Source of the DNA: JBKHXU01 sp046565865
Lineage (GTDB): Bacteria > Pseudomonadota > Gammaproteobacteria > Acidiferrobacterales > Sulfurifustaceae
Direction: 5' to 3'
Length of the DNA stretch: 22,144 nucleotides
Assembly: GCA_046565865.1 (NCBI GenBank)
Contig: JBKHXU010000224.1
Span: 1-22,144 of the forward strand
Below the pieces are notes generated by a model. That model saw only the letters and a list, made by a program, of their open reading frames with translations. It did no database searches and was not told the origin of the DNA. Position numbers and translations under genes: made by a program. How positions within the stretch are numbered: the first letter of the stretch is position 1; every line of letters starts with the position of its first letter. Positions 8,427 through 16,788 of the stretch are shown in pieces.

Positions 8427-10097
8427 TTAGCCGAATCGACGTACTTCCCAGATGCGGCGCAGGATGGCGCTGATCAGTACCACCGTTGCGGCGATCGCCA
8501 GCAGCCACGTCATCAGCGGTACGATGGTCTCGCCGTAGTGACCCAACAGCCGGTGGTCGCGCAGCCATTGTTCGAGTTGCCCGAGCGTCGACATGACGTT
8601 CGGATGTTTGTCGAAAACACCCCGCAGTATCTTAAGCATCAAACGTTCCGCGCCGCCGACGAGCCACGCGAACAGCCACACCAGCAGTGCCACGGTGCCG
8701 ACCAGCGACACACGAAACCAAGCGAGGGCGAAGCGGCGGTTGATGCGCTCGGGCGGCCGCTCGAAGCGCCCGCCTTCGAGCCAGGGCACGAGCGCGTCGA
8801 TCAGGCGATCTTGGGTCGGATGACTGCACCAATACGAGGTGTGGGCGCGATAGAACCAGCGTTGATCGGCCCACTCGAAATTCGCCTCCCACTTGAAACC
8901 GCCGAGGGTCTGTTGCCCCGCACACGGTTGAAACAACTCGAGTTCATCGCCGGCCACGATGTCCTGCACGTCGGCGACATTGACCCAGGGAATCGAACGC
9001 GGCAACGCTTGACCGTTGACCGGAACGATCGCAGGCCAAATGGCGGCGAACTTATCGAGCGGGCTGCCGATGGTGAGAAACCCTAAGCACTTATCGAAGA
9101 GCGCGCTGCGCGATATCGCCGCCCGTGGCAACGCCGTTTGGGGGCTCGCGCGGCTGGCGGCGTCGTCGAGCCACGGTGGCCGGCGCGGCATGCTGCGCAC
9201 AGGCAGCGCCGCGGTCACCGAGGTTTTGAAGCGCGCGGGCAGCGCCTGCCACTCGCGTTCGGTAAGGTAGGCCGGCAACGCCAGTTCCGTTTCCATAAGC
9301 GCGTTGAATGCGACGACGGTGCCGAGGCTGTGCGCGAACACGTAGTAACCGGCGATGTCGTCGGCCGCGGCCTCGGTGGCGGTTTGGGTCAGCGCGCGCA
9401 CCATGCGCCGGCGTATCGCGACGCGCGACTTCTCGCCGATCGCGTCGGCGCGCGCGTCGTCGCGCTCGAACCAATCCTGGTAGAGCTTGACGTCGCCGAG
9501 GTAGTCGAAGATCACGCGATAGCCGCGCTCGATCGCCTTGATGCGGATCGACAGACGCTTCAGGGCGAAATCGAGCAGGCCGATGGTGCCGAGCAGAGCG
9601 ACGAACAGCAGCGATACCAGAAACAACGTGAATCGTAGCCACGCCTGCCGCAGTATCCCAAGTTCCCGCGGCGCGCACATGCCGTGCGAGGCCGGCGTGC
9701 CGACAGCGGCGCGTTTGAAAAAGCGCACGCCGGACACGGCGAGCGCCCAACCGATGAAGCGCCGCAATCCGGCGAAGTTGAGTTGCGTATCGAGGTCCGC
9801 CCAGTACACCTCACGAAAACGCACCTCGACGGCGCGACCGCCGTGGTCGCGCCAGCGGATCGTGACCGGTGTGTCGCGCCAGCCGAGTTGGGTTGCGAGG
9901 CGGGGTGCGTTGTCGACGGTATGGACCTGGATAAAGGGGTCGCGCCCGGGTTTTCCGGGGATCTGTTTTTTGAGGGTCTTATAAAGTTCGGTCGCGAGGC
10001 CTTCCAACTGCTCGAAGCGCAACTGCTCGCCGATGCCGTGAACCACGAGGATGATGAGTTTGCGGACCGATTCGGACGCTGCGGGGGTCGTTGCCAT
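8427..10097 (-). CDS. Membrane-anchored alpha/beta-hydrolase-like protein
   Basis: A 556-residue protein from ATG 10097. The start is fixed by a strong ribosome binding site (AAGGAGGAGCG on the minus strand, 10109-10099). An open frame upstream to 10307 would run through the rimP promoter and is not used. The N-terminus has LIILVVHGIGEQ (residues 14-25), an oxyanion-type strand-turn of alpha/beta hydrolases. YVFAHSLGTVVAFNAL (252-267) supplies a GxSxG-like nucleophile elbow with Ser257, Gly replaced by Ala at its first position. LTIGSPLDKF (341-350) and His419 or nearby acids could complete the triad. Hydrophobic segments lie at about 152-175, 456-480 and 524-546, so the protein is membrane-bound. 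The family resembles lipase or PGAP1-like hydrolases, but no substrate can be named. It lies between tRNA-fMet and rimP on the opposite strand. Confidence 0.8.
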   Translation of the reverse strand: MATTPAASESVRKLIILVVHGIGEQLRFEQLEGLATELYKTLKKQIPGKPGRDPFIQVHTVDNAPRLATQLGWRDTPVTIRWRDHGGRAVEVRFREVYWADLDTQLNFAGLRRFIGWALAVSGVRFFKRAAVGTPASHGMCAPRELGILRQAWLRFTLFLVSLLFVALLGTIGLLDFALKRLSIRIKAIERGYRVIFDYLGDVKLYQDWFERDDARADAIGEKSRVAIRRRMVRALTQTATEAAADDIAGYYVFAHSLGTVVAFNALMETELALPAYLTEREWQALPARFKTSVTAALPVRSMPRRPPWLDDAASRASPQTALPRAAISRSALFDKCLGFLTIGSPLDKFAAIWPAIVPVNGQALPRSIPWVNVADVQDIVAGDELELFQPCAGQQTLGGFKWEANFEWADQRWFYRAHTSYWCSHPTQDRLIDALVPWLEGGRFERPPERINRRFALAWFRVSLVGTVALLVWLFAWLVGGAERLMLKILRGVFDKHPNVMSTLGQLEQWLRDHRLLGHYGETIVPLMTWLLAIAATVVLISAILRRIWEVRRFG

Positions 10098-10197
10098 CGC
10101 TCCTCCTTGATTGTTTTTGTATGGCATGCGCAGGGTAACAAGCGTTCCGGCCGTTGACGAGCGAGCCGGCGGCGCCCCGCCTAAGGCCGCGGCAGGA

Positions 10198-10225
10198 TTG
10201 AGATTTGGCGCGAAGTGCTTATAAT
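10198..10225 (+). promoter_or_regulatory. Promoter of the rimP-nusA-infB operon
   Basis: TTGAGA (10198-10203) and a perfect TATAAT (10220-10225) are spaced by 16 bases, about 75 bases before the rimP ATG. This is the strongest sigma70-like promoter in the window. It drives a leader of about 68 bases that contains a terminator-like hairpin. Assignment is by consensus and position only. Confidence 0.75.
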
Positions 10226-10256
10226 CTGCCGCCAATAGTAAGTACGTAGTAATAAG

Positions 10257-10284
10257 AAGTGGGCCGCGCGCCCACTTTTGTTTT
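10257..10284 (+). terminator. Terminator-like hairpin in the rimP leader (possible attenuator)
   Basis: AAGTGGGC (10257-10264) pairs perfectly with GCCCACTT (10270-10277) around a 5-base loop. It is followed by TTGTTTT (10278-10284), giving the shape of an intrinsic terminator. It lies between the rimP promoter and the rimP start at 10300, so it would stop transcription before the operon unless relieved. Computational surveys have described a rimP leader attenuator in gammaproteobacteria (from memory of Rfam). This hairpin fits that idea, but no alternative antiterminator fold has been proved here. Confidence 0.68.
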
Positions 10285-10299
10285 CTGGGACAAAAGGTT

Positions 10300-10773
10300 A
10301 TGCGCACCGTCGATACCCGATTACGGGCGCTGGTGGAGTCGGGGGTTAATGCCCTCGGCTTCGATCTCGTGGACGTCGAGCTGGTCGGCGGCCGCCAACA
10401 CCAGACGCTGCGGGTCTATATCGATAGCCGGGGCGGCATTACCGTGGACGACTGCGCCGACGTGAGCCGGCACGTGAGTGCGATCCTCGATGTCGAGGAC
10501 CCCTTGCCCGGCAGTTACACGCTAGAAGTTTCATCGCCCGGGCTGGATCGTCCGCTGGTCACGCGCGCCGATTTCGAGCGCTACTGCGGCGAGATAGTGA
10601 AAGTGCGCACGCATGCACCCGTCGCCGGACGGCGCAACTTCACCGGGCGGCTGCTCGAAGTCGCGGGTGAAGGGGTCGCCATCGAAGTCGGGCCGTTGCC
10701 CGGCGGTGTCATGGAGCGTTTCGATCTCGCGCTCGCCGACATTGAACGAGCGCGGTTGGTGCCGAAGCTATGA
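10300..10773 (+). CDS. rimP: Ribosome maturation factor RimP
   Basis: A 157-residue cytoplasmic protein needed for maturation of the 30S subunit. Family signatures include ALGFDLVDVEL near residues 18-28, LRVYIDSRGGITVDDCADVS near 37-56, and LEVSSPGLDRPL near 75-86, followed by a C-terminal SH3-like barrel (GRLLEVAGEGVAIEVG). Length is typical (E. coli about 150). The ATG at 10300 is preceded only by a weak GGGACAAAAGG site. It is the first gene of the rimP-nusA-infB group, 41 bases ahead of nusA, with its own promoter and leader hairpin. Confidence 0.96.
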   Translation: MRTVDTRLRALVESGVNALGFDLVDVELVGGRQHQTLRVYIDSRGGITVDDCADVSRHVSAILDVEDPLPGSYTLEVSSPGLDRPLVTRADFERYCGEIVKVRTHAPVAGRRNFTGRLLEVAGEGVAIEVGPLPGGVMERFDLALADIERARLVPKL

Positions 10774-10814
10774 CGTGCGCCGAGCGGGCGAGTGGTCCGC
10801 ACTAGGAGCTGACA

Positions 10815-12356
10815 ATGGGTAACGAAGTATTGATGGTCGTGGACGCGGTATCGCGCGAGAAGGGCGTCGATAAAGAGACGATCTTCCAGGCGATCGAGGC
10901 CGCGTTGGCCACTGCCACGCGCAAGCGCTACACGCAGGATATCGACGCGCGCGTTCACATCCACCGTGACACGGGCAACTACGACACCTTCCGTCGCTGG
11001 GAAGTGGTGCCCGATGAGCTCGAGGTGTTGGAGTTTCCCGACCATCAAATCCGACTGAGCGAGGCGCGCACGCGCAATCCCAATATCCAGGTTGGCGAGT
11101 TCATCGAAGAGCCGCTCGAACCGGTGGCATTCGGTCGCATCGCGGCGCAGGCGGCGAAGCAGGTCATCATGCAGAAAGTGCGTGAGGCCGAACGCGAACA
11201 GATCGTGAACCTCTACGCCCCGCGCAAGGGCGAGATGGTGACCGGCGTGGTCAAGCGCCTGGAGCGCGGCGACGCCATCGTCGATCTCGGCGGCAACGCC
11301 GAGGCGTTGTTGTCGAAGACCGCGATGATCCCGCGCGAGGGTCTGCGGCCGGGCGATCGTATCCGCGCGTTGTTGGAAGACGTGAAGAGCGTGCCGCGCG
11401 GTCCGCAACTGTTCCTGTCGCGCACGGCGCCAGGCCTGCTCATCGAGCTGTTCAAACTGGAAGTGCCCGAGGCGGGCGAGGGATTGATCCAGCTGCATGC
11501 CGCCGCGCGCGATCCGGGCCTGCGCGCCAAAATTGCCGTCAGCTCCAAAGACCCACGCATCGATCCCATCGGCGCCTGCGTCGGTATGCGCGGCAGCCGC
11601 GTGCAGAGCGTATCGAATGAGCTCGGCGGCGAGCGCGTCGATATCATCCAGTGGTCGGACAACCCGGCGCAATTCGTCATCAACGCGCTGGCGCCGGCCG
11701 AAGTGGCGTCGATTGTGGTCGACGAAGAACTGCACAGCATGGACGTCATTGTCGACGAGAAGCAGCTGTCGCAGGCGATCGGCCGCGCCGGGCAGAACGT
11801 GCGGCTCGCGTCGGAGCTCACCGGCTGGGAGCTCAACATCATGACCGAGGAGGCCGCGACCGAAAAAGGCGCGACCGAGGCGGCGAACGCGGTCAAGTTG
11901 TTCATGGAAAGCCTCGACGTCGACGAAAACGTTGCCAACGTCCTGGTCCAGGAGGGCTTTAACAACCTGGAAGAAGTGGCGTACGTGCCGAAGCAGGAGT
12001 TGCTCGCGATTGAGGAGTTTGACGAGGGGCTGGTCGATGAGCTGCGCAACCGCGCGCGCGACGTGCTTCTGACCCGTGCTATCGCGCAGGAGGAAAAGAT
12101 CAATCTGGCGCAGCCGAGCGAAGACCTGGCCACCATGCGCGGCATGGACGACCATACCGCGCACCTGCTGGCCAGCAACGGCATAAAAACCCGCGAGGAA
12201 TTGGCGGAGCAGGCGGTCGATGAGCTGCTCGTGATCGAGGGTATGACAGAGGAGCGGGCCCGGGAGCTGATCATGACCGCGCGCGAGATTTGGTTCGACA
12301 ACAGCGGCGCATCGCCGGCATCGACGCCGGCCGGGCGCGCGCCGGGCGAGGCGTAA
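10815..12356 (+). CDS. nusA: Transcription termination/antitermination factor NusA
   Basis: A 513-residue RNA polymerase-binding factor that modulates pausing, intrinsic termination and antitermination. Domains in order are the N-terminal polymerase-binding domain (about 1-130), an S1 domain (about 137-203), KH1 (with GMRG at 257-260), KH2 (with IGRAGQN at 322-328), and two C-terminal acidic repeats (about 365-420 and 435-495), the latter being a gammaproteobacterial and betaproteobacterial trait. The extreme C-terminus is Ala/Pro/Gly-rich. AGGAG at 10804-10808 precedes the ATG by 6 bases. Length is slightly above E. coli NusA (495). It lies between rimP and infB as in most proteobacteria. 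NusA could itself act on the leader hairpin upstream of rimP, giving feedback, but this is inference. Confidence 0.97.
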   Translation: MGNEVLMVVDAVSREKGVDKETIFQAIEAALATATRKRYTQDIDARVHIHRDTGNYDTFRRWEVVPDELEVLEFPDHQIRLSEARTRNPNIQVGEFIEEPLEPVAFGRIAAQAAKQVIMQKVREAEREQIVNLYAPRKGEMVTGVVKRLERGDAIVDLGGNAEALLSKTAMIPREGLRPGDRIRALLEDVKSVPRGPQLFLSRTAPGLLIELFKLEVPEAGEGLIQLHAAARDPGLRAKIAVSSKDPRIDPIGACVGMRGSRVQSVSNELGGERVDIIQWSDNPAQFVINALAPAEVASIVVDEELHSMDVIVDEKQLSQAIGRAGQNVRLASELTGWELNIMTEEAATEKGATEAANAVKLFMESLDVDENVANVLVQEGFNNLEEVAYVPKQELLAIEEFDEGLVDELRNRARDVLLTRAIAQEEKINLAQPSEDLATMRGMDDHTAHLLASNGIKTREELAEQAVDELLVIEGMTEERARELIMTAREIWFDNSGASPASTPAGRAPGEA

Positions 12357-12369
12357 AGGTAAGCCAGGC

Positions 12370-14820
<2,451 letters not shown>

Positions 14821-14830
14821 GCAGCGACGC

Positions 14831-14849
14831 GGCGCATCGCTGATGCGCC
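14831..14849 (+). repeat. Perfect hairpin in the infB-rbfA gap
   Basis: GGCGCATC (14831-14838) pairs with GATGCGCC (14842-14849) around the loop GCT, filling much of the 39-base gap between infB and rbfA. It ends just before AAGGTAG, the probable ribosome binding site of rbfA. It has no T-tail, so it is not an intrinsic terminator. It may be a processing or translation-control structure. Confidence 0.6.
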
Positions 14850-14859
14850 AAGGTAGACC

Positions 14860-15225
14860 ATGAAAGGTAATCGACCGGAACGGGTCGCGGAGCTGTTGAA
14901 ACGCGAACTCGCCATGCTGATCCCCCGCGAGCTCGACGATCCCCGCGCGCATCACGTCACGCTGACATCGACGGTGGTCGCGCCCGATCTTAAGTCCGCG
15001 CGCGTGTACTTCACGCTGCTCGCGGGTCAAGCCGAGGCCGAACGCGCCGCCAAGGCGTTGAACGGCGCGAGCGGGCTGCTGCGGCGCGCGTTGAAACCGC
15101 GCCTGACCATGCGCTCGGTGCCGGAACTTCGGTTTTACTACGACGAATCGGTGGAACGCGGCGACCGGGTGTCGCGTCTTATTGCGCAGGCGCTGCGCGA
15201 AGATCAGGAGCCGCCCAAGAAATGA
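14860..15225 (+). CDS. rbfA: Ribosome-binding factor A
   Basis: A 121-residue KH-type protein that assists late 30S maturation and cold adaptation by binding 16S rRNA near helix 1. Recognisable features are the N-terminal RPERVAELLKRELAMLIPRE, the strand region VTLTSTVVAPDLKSARVYFT, and RRALKPRLTMRSVPELRFYY with the FYYDES motif before a charged tail. Length is near the family norm of about 120-135. AAGG lies 7-10 bases upstream of the ATG. The last four bases overlap the truB start (ATGA), which signals translational coupling. Its place between infB and truB is the usual one. Confidence 0.96.
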   Translation: MKGNRPERVAELLKRELAMLIPRELDDPRAHHVTLTSTVVAPDLKSARVYFTLLAGQAEAERAAKALNGASGLLRRALKPRLTMRSVPELRFYYDESVERGDRVSRLIAQALREDQEPPKK

Positions 15226-16139
15226 ACGCCCCGCACAAACCGCAGCGTCACTGCCGGGCGGTCGACGGCCTGCTGCTGCTCGACAAGCCGGCGGGCATGA
15301 CGTCGAACCAGGCGTTGCAAAGCGCGAAGCGGTTGCTGGCGGCGTGTAAGGCGGGGCACACCGGCAGTCTCGATCCGATCGCCACAGGGTTGCTGCCGCT
15401 ATGTTTTGGCGAGGCGACCAAGCTTTCGCAATTCCTGATCGACGCCGATAAGCGCTATTGGGCGGTATTTCGCCTAGGCGTCGCCACCACGACCTACGAC
15501 AGTGAGGGTGAGGTGACGTCGGAACGCCCGGTCGCGGTCGACGCCGCGGCCATCCACCGCGCACTCATGGACTTCATCGGTGATATCGTACAAGTCCCGC
15601 CGATGTATTCCGCCCTAAAACGCGGCGGCAAGGCGCTTTATGAACTGGCGCGCGCCGGTATCGAGGTCGAGCGCGAGCCGCGCCCGGTGCATATCGCCTC
15701 AATCGACGTGAAATCCTGGGACGGGACTCGCCTCGAAGTCGAGGTCCATTGTTCCAAAGGGACGTATATCCGCAGCCTGGCGCACGATCTGGGCGAGCGC
15801 CTGGGTTGCGGCGCGCACGTAGTTGAGTTGCGGCGGCTGGCGGTCGGGATGTTGCGCCTGGAACAGGCCGTCACGCTCGACGCGCTTGCGGCCGAGCCGG
15901 ACCCGATACAACGGGCTGCCCGGTTGCAGCCCATGGATACGTTGGTCGACGCGGTGCCGAGTGTACAACTGACGGCGCTCGCCACCCACTATTTGCGGCA
16001 GGGCCAGCCGGTTTCGGCGCGCCATGGCGTGAGCACCGGTTGGGTGCGGCTGTACGACGCCGAACACCGCTTTTTGGGCATGGGCCAGATCCTCGATGAT
16101 GGCCGGGTCGCGCCCCGGCGGTTGGTGGCGTCTGCATAG
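15222..16139 (+). CDS. truB: tRNA pseudouridine(55) synthase TruB
   Basis: A 305-residue enzyme that converts uridine 55 in the T loop of most tRNAs to pseudouridine. GLLLLDKPAGMTSNQALQ opens the catalytic domain. GHTGSLDPIATGLLPLCFGE (from residue 45) contains the catalytic Asp51. VPPMYSALKRGGKALYELAR and GTYIRSLAHDLGERLGCGAH are further conserved blocks, and a C-terminal PUA-like domain ends the protein. The start overlaps the rbfA stop by four bases. The length agrees with the family (E. coli 314). All key residues are seen, so the enzyme should be active. The following 208 bases contain no gene but are rich in repeats and lead to the rpsO promoter. Confidence 0.97.
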   Translation: MNAPHKPQRHCRAVDGLLLLDKPAGMTSNQALQSAKRLLAACKAGHTGSLDPIATGLLPLCFGEATKLSQFLIDADKRYWAVFRLGVATTTYDSEGEVTSERPVAVDAAAIHRALMDFIGDIVQVPPMYSALKRGGKALYELARAGIEVEREPRPVHIASIDVKSWDGTRLEVEVHCSKGTYIRSLAHDLGERLGCGAHVVELRRLAVGMLRLEQAVTLDALAAEPDPIQRAARLQPMDTLVDAVPSVQLTALATHYLRQGQPVSARHGVSTGWVRLYDAEHRFLGMGQILDDGRVAPRRLVASA

Positions 16140-16157
16140 CGGCCGTCTCTGGGCTCT

Positions 16158-16240
16158 GTCATTCCGCGCGTAGCGAGGAATCTCCCCCCGTTCTGCACCG
16201 AGCCGACCGTTAGGAGATCCCTCGCTTAACTCGGGACGAC
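16158..16240. repeat. Inverted-repeat element between truB and rpsO
   Basis: A 28-base arm at 16158-16185 (begins GTCATTCCG, ends GGAATCTCC) matches the reverse complement of 16213-16240 at 21 of 28 positions, with a spacer of 27 bases. The arms share the core AGCGAGG-ATCTCC. The motif resembles dispersed intergenic repeats of the form GTCATTCCG..AGCGAGGAATCTC seen in many bacterial genomes, arranged head to head as in a BIME or small MITE. No coding frame or transposase is present. Copy number cannot be judged from one window. Confidence 0.6.
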
Positions 16241-16273
16241 CATTCTGCGACCACCTCGGTCACAGAATGGTCG
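16237..16273. repeat. Long hairpin immediately upstream of the rpsO promoter
   Basis: Positions 16237-16252 (core CGACCATTCTG) pair with 16258-16273 at 15 of 16 positions around the loop ACCTC; the only mismatch is C16248 with A16262. It overlaps the right arm of the inverted-repeat element and ends 1 base before the rpsO -35 hexamer. No T-run follows, so it is not a classical terminator. In RNA it could protect the truB 3' end or be an RNase III target. Confidence 0.7.
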
Positions 16274-16274
16274 G

Positions 16275-16303
16275 TTGAGAGCGGGGGTGTACGTAGGTAG
16301 AAT
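16275..16303 (+). promoter_or_regulatory. Promoter of rpsO(-pnp)
   Basis: TTGAGA (16275-16280) and TAGAAT (16298-16303) are separated by exactly 17 bases, 45 bases before the rpsO ATG. The -35 hexamer is identical to that of the rimP promoter. A separate rpsO promoter is known in E. coli. The call rests on consensus match and position. Confidence 0.72.
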
Positions 16304-16347
16304 ACGCGCCCTCATTAGACCCAGCTGAACAAACGAGAGGAAGATGT

Positions 16348-16617
16348 ATGGCCCTCACCGCCGAAAAAAAGGCCCAGGTGATGCAGGAATACCAGACGCA
16401 CAACGGCGACACCGGTTCGCCCGAAGTGCAAGTCGCGCTCCTGTCCGCCCATATCGATGACCTCGCCGGTCATTTTCAAACCCACCCGAAAGATCACCAT
16501 TCGCGCTTAGGGCTGCTCAAAATGGTCAACCAGCGGCGCAAGCTGCTCGACTACCTCAAGAATGTCGACAGCGAGCGCTATAAAAAGCTGATCGAGCGCT
16601 TGGGTCTGCGCAAGTAG
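16348..16617 (+). CDS. rpsO: 30S ribosomal protein S15
   Basis: An 89-residue primary 16S rRNA-binding protein, the same length as in E. coli. The sequence shows the usual helices with HNGDTGSPEVQVALLSAHID (residues 18-37), then LAGHFQTHPKDHHSRLGLL and MVNQRRKLLDYLKNVDSERY. GAGAGG at 16335-16340 is the ribosome binding site for ATG 16348; an out-of-frame ATG lies at 16344. It has its own promoter and is followed after 171 bases by pnp, the conserved pairing. In E. coli S15 represses its own translation through a leader pseudoknot. Whether the short leader here can do so is not clear from sequence. Confidence 0.98.
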   Translation: MALTAEKKAQVMQEYQTHNGDTGSPEVQVALLSAHIDDLAGHFQTHPKDHHSRLGLLKMVNQRRKLLDYLKNVDSERYKKLIERLGLRK

Positions 16618-16644
16618 GGGATCGCAAGAGAGAGCGGTTCCCGT

Positions 16645-16661
16645 GCGGGCAGGACGCCCGC
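16645..16661. repeat. Small hairpin with AGGAC loop downstream of rpsO
   Basis: GCGGGC (16645-16650) and GCCCGC (16656-16661) pair around AGGAC. The ten bases GGCAGGACGC recur at 16740-16749, so the same sequence flanks the two large hairpins in the rpsO-pnp gap. Short hairpins with this kind of loop resemble REP-like units of gammaproteobacteria, which is an impression rather than a database result. Confidence 0.55.
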
Positions 16662-16662
16662 G

Positions 16663-16697
16663 CATTTCTCAAACACGGTTTCCGTGTTTGAGAAATG
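16663..16697. repeat. Perfect 16-bp hairpin in the rpsO-pnp gap
   Basis: CATTTCTCAAACACGG (16663-16678) is exactly complementary to 16682-16697, with a TTT loop. It has no T-tail, so transcripts may read through to pnp. A long perfect stem in the pnp leader is the kind of substrate RNase III cuts in E. coli, where cleavage starts PNPase autoregulation. The same role here is inference. Confidence 0.75.
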
Positions 16698-16699
16698 GA

Positions 16700-16729
16700 G
16701 CAAAGCAAAAGCCGCGTCTTTTGCTTTGC
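16700..16729. repeat. Perfect 12-bp hairpin in the pnp leader
   Basis: GCAAAGCAAAAG (16700-16711) pairs exactly with CTTTTGCTTTGC (16718-16729) around CCGCGT. It follows the 16-bp hairpin by 2 bases, so the two stems could stack. A weaker 7-bp stem, CTCTAAA (16732-16738) with TTTAGAG (16754-16760), lies next. No clear promoter for pnp was found in this 171-base gap. Confidence 0.72.
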
Positions 16730-16788
16730 GTCTCTAAATGGCAGGACGCAGTTTTTAGAGTTTCAAGTAAGCGGACGAGGAACTGACA

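Noticed and set aside
10098..10307. Upstream extension of the hydrolase-like gene
   Set aside because: It would run through the rimP promoter and leader hairpin. The ATG at 10097 has a near-perfect ribosome binding site.
16140..16788. Possible CRISPR or small RNA array around rpsO
   Set aside because: The repeats are inverted pairs and hairpins without regular spacing or unique spacers, and no cas gene is present.
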